Origin: Tropicimonas sp. IMCC34011
GTDB taxonomy: Bacteria > Pseudomonadota > Alphaproteobacteria > Rhodobacterales > Rhodobacteraceae
Assembly (NCBI RefSeq): GCF_003390865.1
Contig: NZ_QMEJ01000001.1
Coordinates: 372,001-436,000 of the forward strand
Direction: 5' to 3'
Length of the DNA stretch: 64,000 nt
Of the stretch, positions 18,098-27,243 are shown piece by piece. The notes beneath the pieces are model-generated. The model searched no databases and had not been told where the DNA came from. It was given only the letters and a program-made list of their open reading frames with translations. Numbering within the stretch: position 1 is the stretch's first letter; each line of letters starts with the position of its first letter. The translations under genes and the position numbers were made by a program.

Positions 18098-19453
18098 TTA
18101 CTGGAGGTTTTCCCAGCTGTCCTGGATGTCGGAGGCCACATCCGCCGCGGAGGCCGTGCCGGAGGAGTAATCCACCATCCCCGTCCAGAAGCTGCCCGCG
18201 CCGACGCCGCCGGGCATCAGGTCGGATCCGTCGAAGCGGAACGTGGTCGCGTTGGTCAGGATCTCGCCCTGCCCGCGCAGCGCATCGGAGGAATAGAGCT
18301 CCGGGTTGGCCTCGGTGTACGGGGTCAGGAAGCCGTCCTGAGCCATCATGATCTCGTGGGCGATGGGCGTCTGCAGGAACTGCATGAAGGCGTCCGTACC
18401 CTCGTTCGCATCGGTGATGGCGAAGAGCGTGCCGGCGCCGAGCACCGGGCGCCCGAGATCGCGTTCCTCGTAGGCCGGGAAGTAGAAGAAGTCCGCATCC
18501 TGGCCGACGACCGTCCCCTCGGGGAAGTAGGCCGGAATGAACGACGCCTGCCGGTGCATCATGCACTGTGCCGGCACGTCGAACAGGCCCTTGGGGCTGT
18601 CCCGGAAGTCGGTGGCGGCGGTGGCGGTCGCGTCACCGGCGACGTAGTCGTCGTTACCGGTGAAGAAGCCGTATTCCTCGATCGCCTCGATGACCTGCGG
18701 ATCGTCGAACGGGATCTCGTTGGTGGTCCACTGGTCGTAGACCTCGGGCGCGTGGAGGCGCAGCATCAGGTCCTCGACCCAGTCAGTCGCCGGCCAGCCG
18801 GTCGCGCCGCCGGAGCCGAGCCCGACGCAGAACGGCGTCTCGCCGTCCTCGACCATCTGGTCCATCAGCGCCTTGAGCTCTTCCATCGTTTCGGGGACCT
18901 CGTACCCGAAATCCTCGAAGTTCTCGGGCACGTACCAGACGAGGCTCTTGACGTTCACGTTGAAGAAGAAGCCGTAGAGGTCATCTTCGCCCTCGGCATT
19001 GGCGTATGTCCCGAGATCCACCCAGGACTGGCCCGCAGCGTAGTTGTCGAGCACCCACTGCTCGGTGCCCTCGGGCAGCGGCGACAGGAAACCACGCTCG
19101 GCCATACTCTCGGCAAGACCCGGTTGCGGGAAGACGGTGATGTTGGGGGCGGAGCCGGCTTCGGCGTCGATGACGATCTGCTGCTCCAGCGAGTCGGAGC
19201 CCGAGTAGGTCGCATTCGCGCCGGTGGCTTCGTTGAAGTAGGCGAGAAGGTTCTCGAAGGCCTCGGCTTCTCCGGCGAGCCAGGGGCCGAACACGGTGAT
19301 CGCGGTTCCGTCCGCCTCGTGGCTGTCGGCGAATGCCTGATAGCTGTCCCAGTTGAAATCGCCTTCGCCGATCGGGAAAACCAGATCCTGTGCGTTGGCG
19401 GCTCCGGCGGCGAGGGCGATGGTGGCCACGCCGGCCATAAGATGGAATTTCAT
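18098..19453 (-). CDS. aglE: alpha-glucoside-binding periplasmic protein
   Basis: 451 residues. ATG at 19453 follows GGGAGGA. Signal peptide MKFHLMAGVATIALAAGAANAQD. It is a family-1 carbohydrate-binding protein of AglE type, with FNWDSYQAFADSHE near the N-terminus, SDSLEQQIVIDAEAGSAPNI, and a long C-lobe ending SSGTASAADVASDIQDSWENLQ. It delivers maltose-, sucrose- or trehalose-type glucosides to AglFGK. First gene of the operon, transcribed from a promoter at about 19568-19595. Confidence 0.92.
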   Translation of the reverse strand: MKFHLMAGVATIALAAGAANAQDLVFPIGEGDFNWDSYQAFADSHEADGTAITVFGPWLAGEAEAFENLLAYFNEATGANATYSGSDSLEQQIVIDAEAGSAPNITVFPQPGLAESMAERGFLSPLPEGTEQWVLDNYAAGQSWVDLGTYANAEGEDDLYGFFFNVNVKSLVWYVPENFEDFGYEVPETMEELKALMDQMVEDGETPFCVGLGSGGATGWPATDWVEDLMLRLHAPEVYDQWTTNEIPFDDPQVIEAIEEYGFFTGNDDYVAGDATATAATDFRDSPKGLFDVPAQCMMHRQASFIPAYFPEGTVVGQDADFFYFPAYEERDLGRPVLGAGTLFAITDANEGTDAFMQFLQTPIAHEIMMAQDGFLTPYTEANPELYSSDALRGQGEILTNATTFRFDGSDLMPGGVGAGSFWTGMVDYSSGTASAADVASDIQDSWENLQ

Positions 19454-19567
19454 GAATGTCCTCCCAGACTTGACCCCTGTCCCTGCGGGACCGGCGTCGT
19501 TCTTCCATTCGGCCCCGAATTGCGGCATCGCGGAAACATCAATTCCGTCCGGGGCCTTGCCACCCCC

Positions 19568-19595
19568 ATCGTATGCCCACGCAATTCCCTGTCAA
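19568..19595 (-). promoter_or_regulatory. sigma70-type promoter of the agl operon
   Basis: Reading the minus strand: TTGACA (19595-19590), 16-bp spacer, TACGAT (19573-19568). It predicts a leader of about 107 nt before aglE. The bases overlapping -35 (minus strand CGTTGACA) resemble the right half of the LacI-type operator at 19785, so repressor could compete with polymerase here. Confidence 0.6.
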
Positions 19596-19784
19596 CGCGG
19601 CATCGAGAGAAATAACTTTATGTCGCCGCGTCGCTGTTCGAATTCGGCCGCGGACGGTGGCACTGTCCGCGCGGGCCTTGAGGCTTTGGCGAAATCGGGG
19701 CCTGGGCGAAACCCGCTGTCATCCGCTCGGTCGGCGCTGGTCCGAGGGCAGTCTCCGCCTTTCCAATGCGACGGCGTCGCCTAT

Positions 19785-19798
19785 TGTGAGCGCTGACA
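19785..19798. promoter_or_regulatory. LacI-family operator in front of the GH1/glucokinase operon
   Basis: TGTGAGCGCTGACA is a perfect palindrome apart from its variable positions (TGT-N-AGCGCT-N-ACA), with the central CG typical of LacI-family sites. It lies 19 bases before the GH1 start and overlaps a weak promoter (TTTCCA at 19760, 16-bp spacer, TATTGT at 19782). No LacI-type gene is in the window. Confidence 0.65.
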
Positions 19799-19817
19799 TG
19801 AGATCAGGAGCAATGCC

Positions 19818-21128
19818 ATGTTCGACCGGTCGCAATTCCCCGAAGGGTTCCTGTGGGGCGCTGCCACGTCCGCGTATCAGATCGAGGGCGGTGCGCAGGG
19901 CGGCGCGGGCCGGACCCACTGGGACGATTTCGCGGCGACCCCCGGCAATGTCGAAGGCGCCGAGAACGGCGATGTCGCCTGCGACCATATCGGACGGATG
20001 GACGAGGACCTGGACCTGCTGAAGGATCTCGGACTCGACATCTACCGGTTCTCTACCTCCTGGGCGCGGGTCCTGCCCGAGGGCACCGGCACGCCGAACC
20101 AGAAGGGCCTCGATTTCTATGACCGTCTCGTCGACGGTCTTCTGGAGCGCGGCCTGAAGCCCGCCTGGACGCTCTACCACTGGGAATTGCCCAGCGTGCT
20201 GGCCGACAAGGGCGGCTGGCGCAATCGCGATATTGGCGACTGGTTTGCCGAATATGCAGACCTGATGGCCGCCCGCATCGGGGACCGCGTGTGGTCCGCC
20301 GCTCCGATCAACGAGCCCTGGTGCGTCGCCTGGCTCAGCCATTTCGAGGGCGTCCATGCTCCCGGCCTCAGGGACATCCGAGCGGCCGCCCGGGCCATGC
20401 ATCACGTCCTCTACGCCCATGGCCGCGCCGTCGAGGTCCTGCGCGGCGCGAACGTCTCCAATGTCGGCGCGGTCTGCAACTTCGAGTATTCCAACCCCGC
20501 CAGCGACAGCGAGGACGACCGCCGCGCCGCCCGCACCTATGACGCGATCTACAATCGCTTCTTCACCGGCGGCCTGTTCCACGGCGCCTATCCGGAGGAG
20601 GTTCTCGAGGGGCTGGAGCCGCACCTGCCCCATGGCTGGCAGGACGACATGCCCCTCATCGGCCAGAAGCTCGACTGGCTCGGCGTGAACTACTACACGC
20701 GCAAGAACATCGCGGCGGCGCCCGGCCCCTGGCCCGCACTCGCGCCAGTGGACGGGAGCCTGCCGAAGACGCAGGTCGGTTGGGAGATCTATCCCGAGGG
20801 CCTGCGCCACTTCCTGAACCAGGTGGCCCGGGACGCGCCCGGCCTGCCCATCTACGTCACCGAGAACGGGCTCGCCGCCGAGGCGCCGCATCAGGACGAC
20901 CAGCGCATTTCCTACCTCACCGATCATATCGAGCAGGCCCGCAGGGCGATGGCGGAGGACGGCGTTCCGCTCGCCGGCTACATCACCTGGTCGCTTCTCG
21001 ACAATTACGAATGGTCGCTCGGCTACGGTCCCCGCTTCGGTCTCGTCCATGTCGATTACGACACGCTGGAACGCAGCCCCAAGGCATCCTATCACGCGCT
21101 CAAATCAGCGCTGAAGAGGTCCGCATGA
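19818..21128 (+). CDS. GH1 beta-glucosidase
   Basis: 436 residues, ATG at 19818 with AGGAG upstream. GH1 signatures: FPEGFLWGAATSAYQIEG at the N-terminus, acid/base in PINEPWC (Glu166), nucleophile in YVTENG (Glu348), and the aglycone-site WSLLDNYEWSLGY. There is no signal peptide, so it is cytoplasmic. It probably hydrolyses imported beta- or mixed glucosides. It is divergent from aglE and overlaps the glucokinase start by 4 nt, so glucose release and phosphorylation are coupled. Confidence 0.92.
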   Translation: MFDRSQFPEGFLWGAATSAYQIEGGAQGGAGRTHWDDFAATPGNVEGAENGDVACDHIGRMDEDLDLLKDLGLDIYRFSTSWARVLPEGTGTPNQKGLDFYDRLVDGLLERGLKPAWTLYHWELPSVLADKGGWRNRDIGDWFAEYADLMAARIGDRVWSAAPINEPWCVAWLSHFEGVHAPGLRDIRAAARAMHHVLYAHGRAVEVLRGANVSNVGAVCNFEYSNPASDSEDDRRAARTYDAIYNRFFTGGLFHGAYPEEVLEGLEPHLPHGWQDDMPLIGQKLDWLGVNYYTRKNIAAAPGPWPALAPVDGSLPKTQVGWEIYPEGLRHFLNQVARDAPGLPIYVTENGLAAEAPHQDDQRISYLTDHIEQARRAMAEDGVPLAGYITWSLLDNYEWSLGYGPRFGLVHVDYDTLERSPKASYHALKSALKRSA

Positions 21129-22090
21129 GCCGCCAGTCCCTTGTCGCCGACATCGGTGGAACGAACACCCGCGTCGCGCTCGCCCGCGACGGTGTGCTGG
21201 TGGACGCCTCCACCCGCGCGTTCCGCAATTCCGAGTTCGGCGCCCTCGAGCCGGTCCTCCGCCAGTTCATCGAGGAGGCCGGCTGCGGCGCGCCGGATGC
21301 CGCCTGCATCGCCATGGCAGGACCCGTCTTCGAAGGCCGCGGGAAGATGACCAATCTCGACTGGGTTCTGGACGTGGACGTGCTCGCCCGCGCGACCGGG
21401 GCCGGAACCGTCGCGCTCCTGAACGATCTTCAGGCCCAGGGCCACGCTCTGGGCCATCTGAGCGCCGATCGGTTGCACCCCATCATCGGCGCGCATGAGA
21501 CATCCGGCGAGGCGGCGCAGCTCGTCGTCGGCGTCGGCACCGGCTTCAATGCAGCTCCTGTCTGGAACACCGAGACAGGCCGCTACGTCCCCCCATCCGA
21601 ATGCGGCCACGCCTCCCTGCCGGCGAGGCGGGACGATGACCGCCGCCTCGCGGCCTTCGTCGAACACAACCACGGCTTCGCCTCCATCGAGGACGTCCTC
21701 TCGGGCCGCGGTCTCGAACGGATCCATTCCTGGCTCTGCAGCGAGCGTCAGACGGGGGACGGCGCGTCCGCGGCAGAGGTCATGCAGGCCGCGGAGACAG
21801 GCGGCGATCCCTGCGCGCAGGATGCCGTCGCGACCTTCGTCAGGCTTCTCGGCAACGTCACCGGTGATCTTGCGCTGACCCATCTGCCGTTCGGTGGCAT
21901 CTACCTCATCGGCGGCGTCGCCCGCGCCATGGTCCCTCACATGCATACCAACGGTTTCGTCGAAGCGTTCCGGGACAAGGGGCGGTTCTCGACCTTCATG
22001 GAGCGTTTCGACGTCACCGTCGTCGAAGACGACTACGCCGCCCTCATCGGTTCGATCGTTCACCTTGAACACCGAATGGCGCAGTCCTGA
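21125..22090 (+). CDS. glk: glucokinase (proteobacterial Glk family)
   Basis: 321 residues. ATG at 21125 overlaps the GH1 stop (ATGA). Glk pattern: LVADIGGTNTRVALARDG, IAMAGPVFEGRGKMTNLDW, the catalytic-Asp region ALLNDLQAQGHAL, GVGTGFNAAPV and GGIYLIGGVAR. It phosphorylates glucose released by AglA and the GH1 enzyme, feeding the Entner-Doudoroff or pentose pathway. Length is normal. Confidence 0.92.
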   Translation: MSRQSLVADIGGTNTRVALARDGVLVDASTRAFRNSEFGALEPVLRQFIEEAGCGAPDAACIAMAGPVFEGRGKMTNLDWVLDVDVLARATGAGTVALLNDLQAQGHALGHLSADRLHPIIGAHETSGEAAQLVVGVGTGFNAAPVWNTETGRYVPPSECGHASLPARRDDDRRLAAFVEHNHGFASIEDVLSGRGLERIHSWLCSERQTGDGASAAEVMQAAETGGDPCAQDAVATFVRLLGNVTGDLALTHLPFGGIYLIGGVARAMVPHMHTNGFVEAFRDKGRFSTFMERFDVTVVEDDYAALIGSIVHLEHRMAQS

Positions 22091-22142
22091 CCCACAAAGC
22101 CGTCTGTCGGTAAGCGGATGTTAAGAGACCGGGCGCTAAACC

Positions 22143-22168
22143 CCCTCGCGTGACAGTCAACGCGAGGG
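22143..22168 (+). promoter_or_regulatory. leader hairpin at the ribosome-binding site of the che operon
   Basis: CCCTCGCG (22143-22150) pairs with CGCGAGGG (22161-22168). The 3' arm includes part of GGGAGG, the Shine-Dalgarno of the STAS gene whose GTG start is at 22179. The fold could reduce translation initiation. Confidence 0.45.
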
Positions 22169-22178
22169 AGGTCTACCA

Positions 22179-22502
22179 GTGGCCCCAGCCACCAGCACAG
22201 AGCGGCGCCAAGGCGATGGTGCCCCGCGGATCATCCTGCCGGCGCGACTCGACTTGCCGGCCGCCGCACCGCTGGCCGCCGAACTGCAATCCCATGCGGA
22301 CGGCCCGATCGTCATCGATGCGACGAATGTCGCGCATCTCGGAACGCCCGGATTGCAGGTCCTGCTCTCCGCGGTCCGGACGTGGTGGGAGTCGGGCCGG
22401 GACTTCTCCATCGAAGGACTGGAGGAGGATGCAATCACACGGCAGCTCGCAATTTTCGGGCTGACGGCGTCCGATTTCCAGCCCCGCGCGGCGGAGGGCT
22501 GA
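22179..22502 (+). CDS. STAS-domain protein at the head of the chemotaxis operon
   Basis: 107 residues. GTG start at 22179 with GGGAGG eight bases before it. STAS/anti-anti-sigma-like fold: ILPARLDLPAAAPLAAELQ, IVIDATNVAHLGTPGLQVLLSAV with a Thr where many members have the phosphorylatable Ser, and a C-terminal DFSIEGL strand. Small STAS proteins head chemotaxis operons in several alphaproteobacteria (sometimes called CheS or CheX there). Its role here is undetermined. It is 3 nt from cheY. Confidence 0.75.
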   Translation: MAPATSTERRQGDGAPRIILPARLDLPAAAPLAAELQSHADGPIVIDATNVAHLGTPGLQVLLSAVRTWWESGRDFSIEGLEEDAITRQLAIFGLTASDFQPRAAEG

Positions 22503-22505
22503 GCG

Positions 22506-22886
22506 ATGGCGTTGCAAGTACTCGCGGTCGACGACAGCCGCACGATCCGTGACATGCTCCAACTGACCCTTTCGGGCGCGGGGTTCGACGCGCATTTCGG
22601 CGAGGACGGCGTCCACGGTCTGGAGGTGCTCGAGCAGACCTCCCCCGATGTCATCATCACCGATCTGAACATGCCGCGGATGGACGGGTTCGGCTTCATC
22701 GAAGCCGTCCGCGAACAGCCCAGGCACCGGACGACGCCGATCCTCTTTCTCACGACAGAGAGCGCACCGGAACTCAAGGCCCGTGCCCGCAGCGCCGGGG
22801 CCACTGGATGGATCGTCAAGCCGTTCGATCCGGACAAGCTCATCCGCGCCCTGCACATGGTCGCCGGAAACGGAGATGCCAGATGA
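22506..22886 (+). CDS. cheY: chemotaxis response regulator CheY (copy 1)
   Basis: 126 residues. Single receiver domain: acidic pair VDD (9-10), phospho-acceptor in IITDLNMP (Asp53), conserved Thr in LFLTTES and Lys in IVKPFDPDK. No output domain. It overlaps cheA by 4 nt (ATGA). Phosphorylated by CheA it should bind the flagellar switch or act as a phosphate sink; the second CheY at 26425 probably takes the other role. Confidence 0.92.
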   Translation: MALQVLAVDDSRTIRDMLQLTLSGAGFDAHFGEDGVHGLEVLEQTSPDVIITDLNMPRMDGFGFIEAVREQPRHRTTPILFLTTESAPELKARARSAGATGWIVKPFDPDKLIRALHMVAGNGDAR

Positions 22887-25075
22887 GAGCTCCTGATCCC
22901 ATGGCCGAAATCCGCGCCTCGTTCTTTGTCGAGTGCGAGGAACTCCTTGAGAGTCTGCAAGATGGCCTGACCGCCATGGAGGGCGGTGCATCCGATTCCG
23001 AAACGATCAACGTCTGCTTCCGCGCCGTTCACTCCATCAAGGGTGGCGCAGGGGCATTCGGCCTCGACGATCTCGTCCGGTTCGCCCACCGCTACGAAAC
23101 CGTCATGGACGAGATGCGCGCCGGCCGCCTCAGCGCCGACGCCGAAGCGATGCGCCTCTTCTTCCGCGCGGCCGACGTCCTGTTCGACCTCGTCCGCGCC
23201 GCCCGCGACGGCACCTCCCTCGATGAAGCGGATATCGAAGCGACGTTGAGCGAGCTCGAGGGGCTGACCGGCGGAAGCCCCAAACCAGAGGGCGAGGCGG
23301 AGGCCGTCGAGTTCACGCCGATGACCCTGTCCCTCGACCTGCCCGGCCTCGACATTTCGCCGGACGAGGCAGCTGCCGCTCCCGGCTGGGACATCTCGTT
23401 CAAGCCCGAGCGCGAACTCTTCGTGACAGGAAACGAACCGCGGCATCTCCTCGCCGCCCTCTCGGAGGTCGGGCCGCTGGAAACGCGCTGTGACACCTCT
23501 GCGGTTCCCCCCCTGTGGGACCTCGACCCCGAGGAGAATTACCTGTCCTGGTCGATGAGGCTGGCGGCGGATGTCGATCGCGAGCGTGTAGCCGAAATCT
23601 TTGATTTCGTCGACGGGGTCTGCCGGCTCGACATTTCCCGCTGCAGCTCGGATGTGGCCGGGGCCACGGCGTGCGCAGATCGATTGTCCCCAGATCCGAC
23701 GTCCGCACGGCCGGATCCTGAGCCCGAGCCGGCAACCGTCCCGATCGCAGAGCCGTCTGCCCCCACCCCTGTCGCGGCAGCTGGACAGACGTCGCCCGCG
23801 CCGGCTTCTCCTCCGGAAGAGCCCGCAAAACCAAAGCAGACCGTCCGTGTCGATCTCGACCGCATCGATCGCATGGTGAATCTCGTGGGCGAACTGGTCA
23901 TCAATCAAGCGATGCTCACTCAATCGGTCGCGGAGATGGGGATCCCAGCCAATTCACCTGTTTCCCACGGGCTCGAGGAGTTCATGCAACTGACCCGGGA
24001 CATTCAGGACAGCGTGATGATGATCCGCGCCCAGCCTGTCAAATCCCTGTTCCAGCGCATGGCCCGGATCGTCCGCGAAGCCTCCGCAAGCGTCGACAAG
24101 CGCGTCCGCCTCGTCACCGACGGCGAAGCCACCGAAGTCGACAAGACTGTCATCGAAAGGCTGTCTGATCCCCTAACCCACATGGTGCGCAATGCCGTCG
24201 ATCATGGTCTTGAAAGCCGCGACAAACGCGTTGCCGCGGGCAAACCGGACGAAGGCGTCGTCAGGCTCAGTGCCGCGCACCGGTCGGGGCGCGTCATCAT
24301 CGAAGTGTCCGACGATGGCGCCGGCATCAACAGGCCCAAAGTCAAACAGATTGCCGAAGAGAAGGGCCTTATCGCGTCGGGTCTGCAGCTCAGTGACAGT
24401 GAGATCGACAACCTCCTGTTCCTTCCGGGCTTCTCCACTGCCTCCAAAGTGTCCGATCTATCCGGGCGCGGCGTCGGCATGGACGTCGTTCGCAGCTCCA
24501 TCCAGTCCCTCGGCGGTCGGATCGCGATCTCGTCCGAGCCCGGTCGTGGCACGACACTCCAGATCAGCCTTCCGCTGACCCTTGCCGTTCTCGACGGCAT
24601 GGTCGTCCGCGTCGCCGGCGAGACCATCGTCGTGCCCCTCGGATCGATCGTCGAAACGCTCACATTGGCCGGCAGCGAGATCCGGCACCTCGGCCCGAGG
24701 ACGAGCGTGATCCATATTCGCGACAGCTTCGTCCCCCTTCTCGATCTGGGGGCCGAGCTCGGTTACCGGACACCGCTCGGCCAGTACGATTCGAGCGTCG
24801 TTCTCCTTATTGCCAAAGAGGATGGAAGCCGCTCCGCCCTCATCGTCGACGAGATCCAAGAACAGCGACAGGTCGTGATCAAGGGCCTCCAGGAAAGCTA
24901 CGGACACGTCCCCGGCATTGCCGCAGCAACCATCCTCGGGGACGGACAGGTCGCGCTAATCCTCGATCCGGTCGATCTCATGGCCCGGGCCTCGGGCGCA
25001 ACCAGGGCCGCCGCCGACCTGACCATAATCCCCGGTCGGGAACCGTCGGCCGAAGAATCCCTCCACGCAGGATAG
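22883..25075 (+). CDS. cheA: chemotaxis histidine kinase CheA
   Basis: 730 residues; ATG at 22883 overlaps the cheY stop. Domains: HPt/P1 with phospho-acceptor His50 ([13 protein letters not shown]); a variable Pro/Ala/Glu-rich middle; P3 dimerisation helices ([20 protein letters not shown]); P4 ATPase with N box [13 protein letters not shown]1 DDGAGIN and G2 GRGVGMDVV; and a C-terminal CheW-like P5 domain. It couples receptor arrays to the CheY proteins. No receptor (MCP) gene is in the window. Confidence 0.95.
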   Translation: MRAPDPMAEIRASFFVECEELLESLQDGLTAMEGGASDSETINVCFRAVHSIKGGAGAFGLDDLVRFAHRYETVMDEMRAGRLSADAEAMRLFFRAADVLFDLVRAARDGTSLDEADIEATLSELEGLTGGSPKPEGEAEAVEFTPMTLSLDLPGLDISPDEAAAAPGWDISFKPERELFVTGNEPRHLLAALSEVGPLETRCDTSAVPPLWDLDPEENYLSWSMRLAADVDRERVAEIFDFVDGVCRLDISRCSSDVAGATACADRLSPDPTSARPDPEPEPATVPIAEPSAPTPVAAAGQTSPAPASPPEEPAKPKQTVRVDLDRIDRMVNLVGELVINQAMLTQSVAEMGIPANSPVSHGLEEFMQLTRDIQDSVMMIRAQPVKSLFQRMARIVREASASVDKRVRLVTDGEATEVDKTVIERLSDPLTHMVRNAVDHGLESRDKRVAAGKPDEGVVRLSAAHRSGRVIIEVSDDGAGINRPKVKQIAEEKGLIASGLQLSDSEIDNLLFLPGFSTASKVSDLSGRGVGMDVVRSSIQSLGGRIAISSEPGRGTTLQISLPLTLAVLDGMVVRVAGETIVVPLGSIVETLTLAGSEIRHLGPRTSVIHIRDSFVPLLDLGAELGYRTPLGQYDSSVVLLIAKEDGSRSALIVDEIQEQRQVVIKGLQESYGHVPGIAAATILGDGQVALILDPVDLMARASGATRAAADLTIIPGREPSAEESLHAG

Positions 25076-25080
25076 AGTCC

Positions 25081-25545
25081 ATGAGCGAGCAAGGTCACAT
25101 CGATCCCACCGAGCAGGAGCTGCTGTCGTTTCGAGTCGGCGAACAGGAATACTCGGTCGATATCATGTCCGTCCGCGAAATAAGGGGCTGGACCCGTGCA
25201 ACGCCCCTGCCCCATTCGGCGGCGCATGTCCGCGGCGTCATCAACCTGCGCGGCACTGTTCTGCCGATCATAGATCTTGCGCGCCAGCTCGGCATCCCGG
25301 TCGCGGAGCCCACGGAACGCAATGTGATCATCGTGGTCCACGTTCATGATCAGACCCTCGGACTTCTGGTGGATGCTGTTTCGGATATCCTCTCGATCCC
25401 GCAGGGGGACATGCAGCCCCCGCCCGACATGGCGGAGGATGCGAGCCATGGCTTCATCAAGGCTTTGACAATCATCGAAGGTCGCATGCTGCGCATCCTC
25501 GATCTTGATGCAGTCCAGCCCGGCCATGAGACGGAGGCGGCATGA
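25081..25545 (+). CDS. cheW: chemotaxis coupling protein CheW
   Basis: 154 residues, 5 nt after cheA. SH3-like CheW domain: [48 protein letters not shown], and [12 protein letters not shown]. It links CheA to chemoreceptors. It overlaps cheR by 4 nt. Confidence 0.95.
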   Translation: MSEQGHIDPTEQELLSFRVGEQEYSVDIMSVREIRGWTRATPLPHSAAHVRGVINLRGTVLPIIDLARQLGIPVAEPTERNVIIVVHVHDQTLGLLVDAVSDILSIPQGDMQPPPDMAEDASHGFIKALTIIEGRMLRILDLDAVQPGHETEAA

Positions 25546-26420
25546 CATCGGCGCAGTCATCCTTTTCCGAGACCGACAAACAAGTCGATTTCGCTCGCAT
25601 AGCCGGTATCGCGCGCGCGGAAGCCGGCCTGCAGATCCCGCAGGAAAAGGCCTCCATGGTCTTCTCTCGTCTTGCAAAACGCGCGCGCCGGCTCGGGTTG
25701 CCAGACATTGCATCCTATCTCGCGATTCTCGACGGCCCGAATGGAAAGGATGAACGCCGTGGACTGATCGAAGCGCTGACGACGAATGTGACATCGTTCT
25801 TTCGCGAACCCCACCATTTCGATCTTCTTTCAGGGAAAATCCTCCCGCCCTTGATGGACGCCGCAAAACGGGGAGAGCGGGTGAGAATCTGGTCAGCCGG
25901 CTGTTCAACCGGCGCCGAGCCGTACACAATAGCGATGTGCGTCCTTGAGGCATGCCCCGAAGCGGCACAGCTCGACATTCGGATCCTCGCCACCGACATC
26001 GACAGGGACGTCCTTGCGACGGCTGAGAAAGGCGCTTACGCGGCAACGCTGCTCAAGAAGGTTCCTCCGGATATCCGGAAGAAACACTTCAGCGCACGGT
26101 CGGGAGATGGCAACACGTTGCGGGCCTCCGAAAACCTGCGCGCCCTCTGCACCTTTCGACCGCTGAACCTCATGACACAGTGGCCGATGCGCGGCGCCTT
26201 CGACATCATCTTCTGCAGGAATGTCGTCATTTATTTCGACGCAGAAACACAGGCAGCCTTGTGGCCGAGATTCGAAGCTCTGCTCAAATCCGGGGGACAC
26301 CTGTTCGTCGGACATTCGGAGCGTGTCGAAGGCGTGCCAGCGACGGAGCTCATCCCGGTCGGAACGACGACCTATCGAAAGGGCAGCGCCCATTATTCCG
26401 GCTCCAGAGAAAGGTACTGA
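25542..26420 (+). CDS. cheR: chemoreceptor methyltransferase CheR
   Basis: 292 residues. N-terminal helical CheR_N domain with the [14 protein letters not shown] motif, then a SAM-binding fold ([31 protein letters not shown]) and [14 protein letters not shown]. It methylates receptor glutamates with S-adenosylmethionine for adaptation. No cheB (methylesterase) or cheD follows it, which is unusual. Confidence 0.94.
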   Translation: MTSAQSSFSETDKQVDFARIAGIARAEAGLQIPQEKASMVFSRLAKRARRLGLPDIASYLAILDGPNGKDERRGLIEALTTNVTSFFREPHHFDLLSGKILPPLMDAAKRGERVRIWSAGCSTGAEPYTIAMCVLEACPEAAQLDIRILATDIDRDVLATAEKGAYAATLLKKVPPDIRKKHFSARSGDGNTLRASENLRALCTFRPLNLMTQWPMRGAFDIIFCRNVVIYFDAETQAALWPRFEALLKSGGHLFVGHSERVEGVPATELIPVGTTTYRKGSAHYSGSRERY

Positions 26421-26424
26421 CAAA

Positions 26425-26811
26425 ATGGCCCTTCGCGATCAGCTCCACGTCTTGGTCGTCGATGACATGTCGACGAGCCGCGGCCTTATCCTGCAAGCCC
26501 TCGACGGGTTTGGAGTACGGAATGTCCGCAACGCGCAAGATGGGCCGAGCGCACTCGCGGCACTTGGAAAGGCGCCCGCGCATCTGGTCATATCGGACTA
26601 CAACATGCCCGGAATGGACGGGCTCGAACTTCTCAAGTCCCTCCGCTCGGACACGAAACTCGGCGGCGTCGGTTTCATCCTGATTACGGGTAAGGCAGAT
26701 CCCGATATCATCAATGCCGGAAAGCAATTGGGAATGAACAATTTCATTGCGAAGCCCTTCGATCCACAGGGCCTACTGAACTGCATTGAAGCCGTGGTGG
26801 GGCGTCTGTGA
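26425..26811 (+). CDS. cheY: chemotaxis response regulator CheY (copy 2)
   Basis: 128 residues, ATG at 26425, four bases after the cheR stop. Receiver domain with VDD (12-14), phospho-acceptor in VISDYNMPGMDG (Asp58), FILITGKAD and Lys in NFIAKPFDPQ. It diverges from copy 1, so the two are not recent duplicates. It overlaps the following gene by 4 nt (GTGA), suggesting tight coupling with the CheT-like protein. Confidence 0.92.
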   Translation: MALRDQLHVLVVDDMSTSRGLILQALDGFGVRNVRNAQDGPSALAALGKAPAHLVISDYNMPGMDGLELLKSLRSDTKLGGVGFILITGKADPDIINAGKQLGMNNFIAKPFDPQGLLNCIEAVVGRL

Positions 26812-27203
26812 GCACGATCAGCCAACGCCCTGAAAATCCGTCGTTCGGGGAAACTGATGCCGCCTCGATCCTGTCGTCGGTGATGACGAACATGGCGGCA
26901 GAACTCGTCCGCCTGTCGGATCTGACGGCCGCCATTCAGGCGCGGGACCTTGCCGGTGATGACGGTCTGGCATTGGCAGGAAGCGTGACGCAACTCCAGA
27001 ACCTGGACTTCGCCACCCAGGTTGCGCAGGATTTGGGACGCCTCGCCTCAAACATCGCCGACCGGACGGGCAAGACGGAAATCGATCATGCCGATCTGTT
27101 TGATGGCCTTCGCTTGGCCTCGCTCAAGCAGCGATTGAACGGAGAGTGCGCCGGGTCCCTCCGCAGCGAGAGCACGGAGCGAGGAGACATTCAGATGTTC
27201 TGA
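26808..27203 (+). CDS. small CheZ/CheT-like protein, candidate CheY-P phosphatase
   Basis: 131 residues. GTG start at 26808 overlaps the cheY stop. It is mostly helical. A helix LQNLDFATQVAQDLGRLAS contains D67-F-A-T-Q71, which matches the D-x3-Q catalytic motif of CheZ (DLTGQ in E. coli). Sinorhizobium CheT is a short CheZ-like phosphatase at the end of a che operon, and this gene has the same position. Function is inferred from motif and context only. A weak match by chance is possible because D-x3-Q is short. Confidence 0.55.
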   Translation: MSTISQRPENPSFGETDAASILSSVMTNMAAELVRLSDLTAAIQARDLAGDDGLALAGSVTQLQNLDFATQVAQDLGRLASNIADRTGKTEIDHADLFDGLRLASLKQRLNGECAGSLRSESTERGDIQMF

Positions 27204-27243
27204 CAGTTGCCGGGCCAAAGGCGTAGCCGGGATGCGATGCCAG

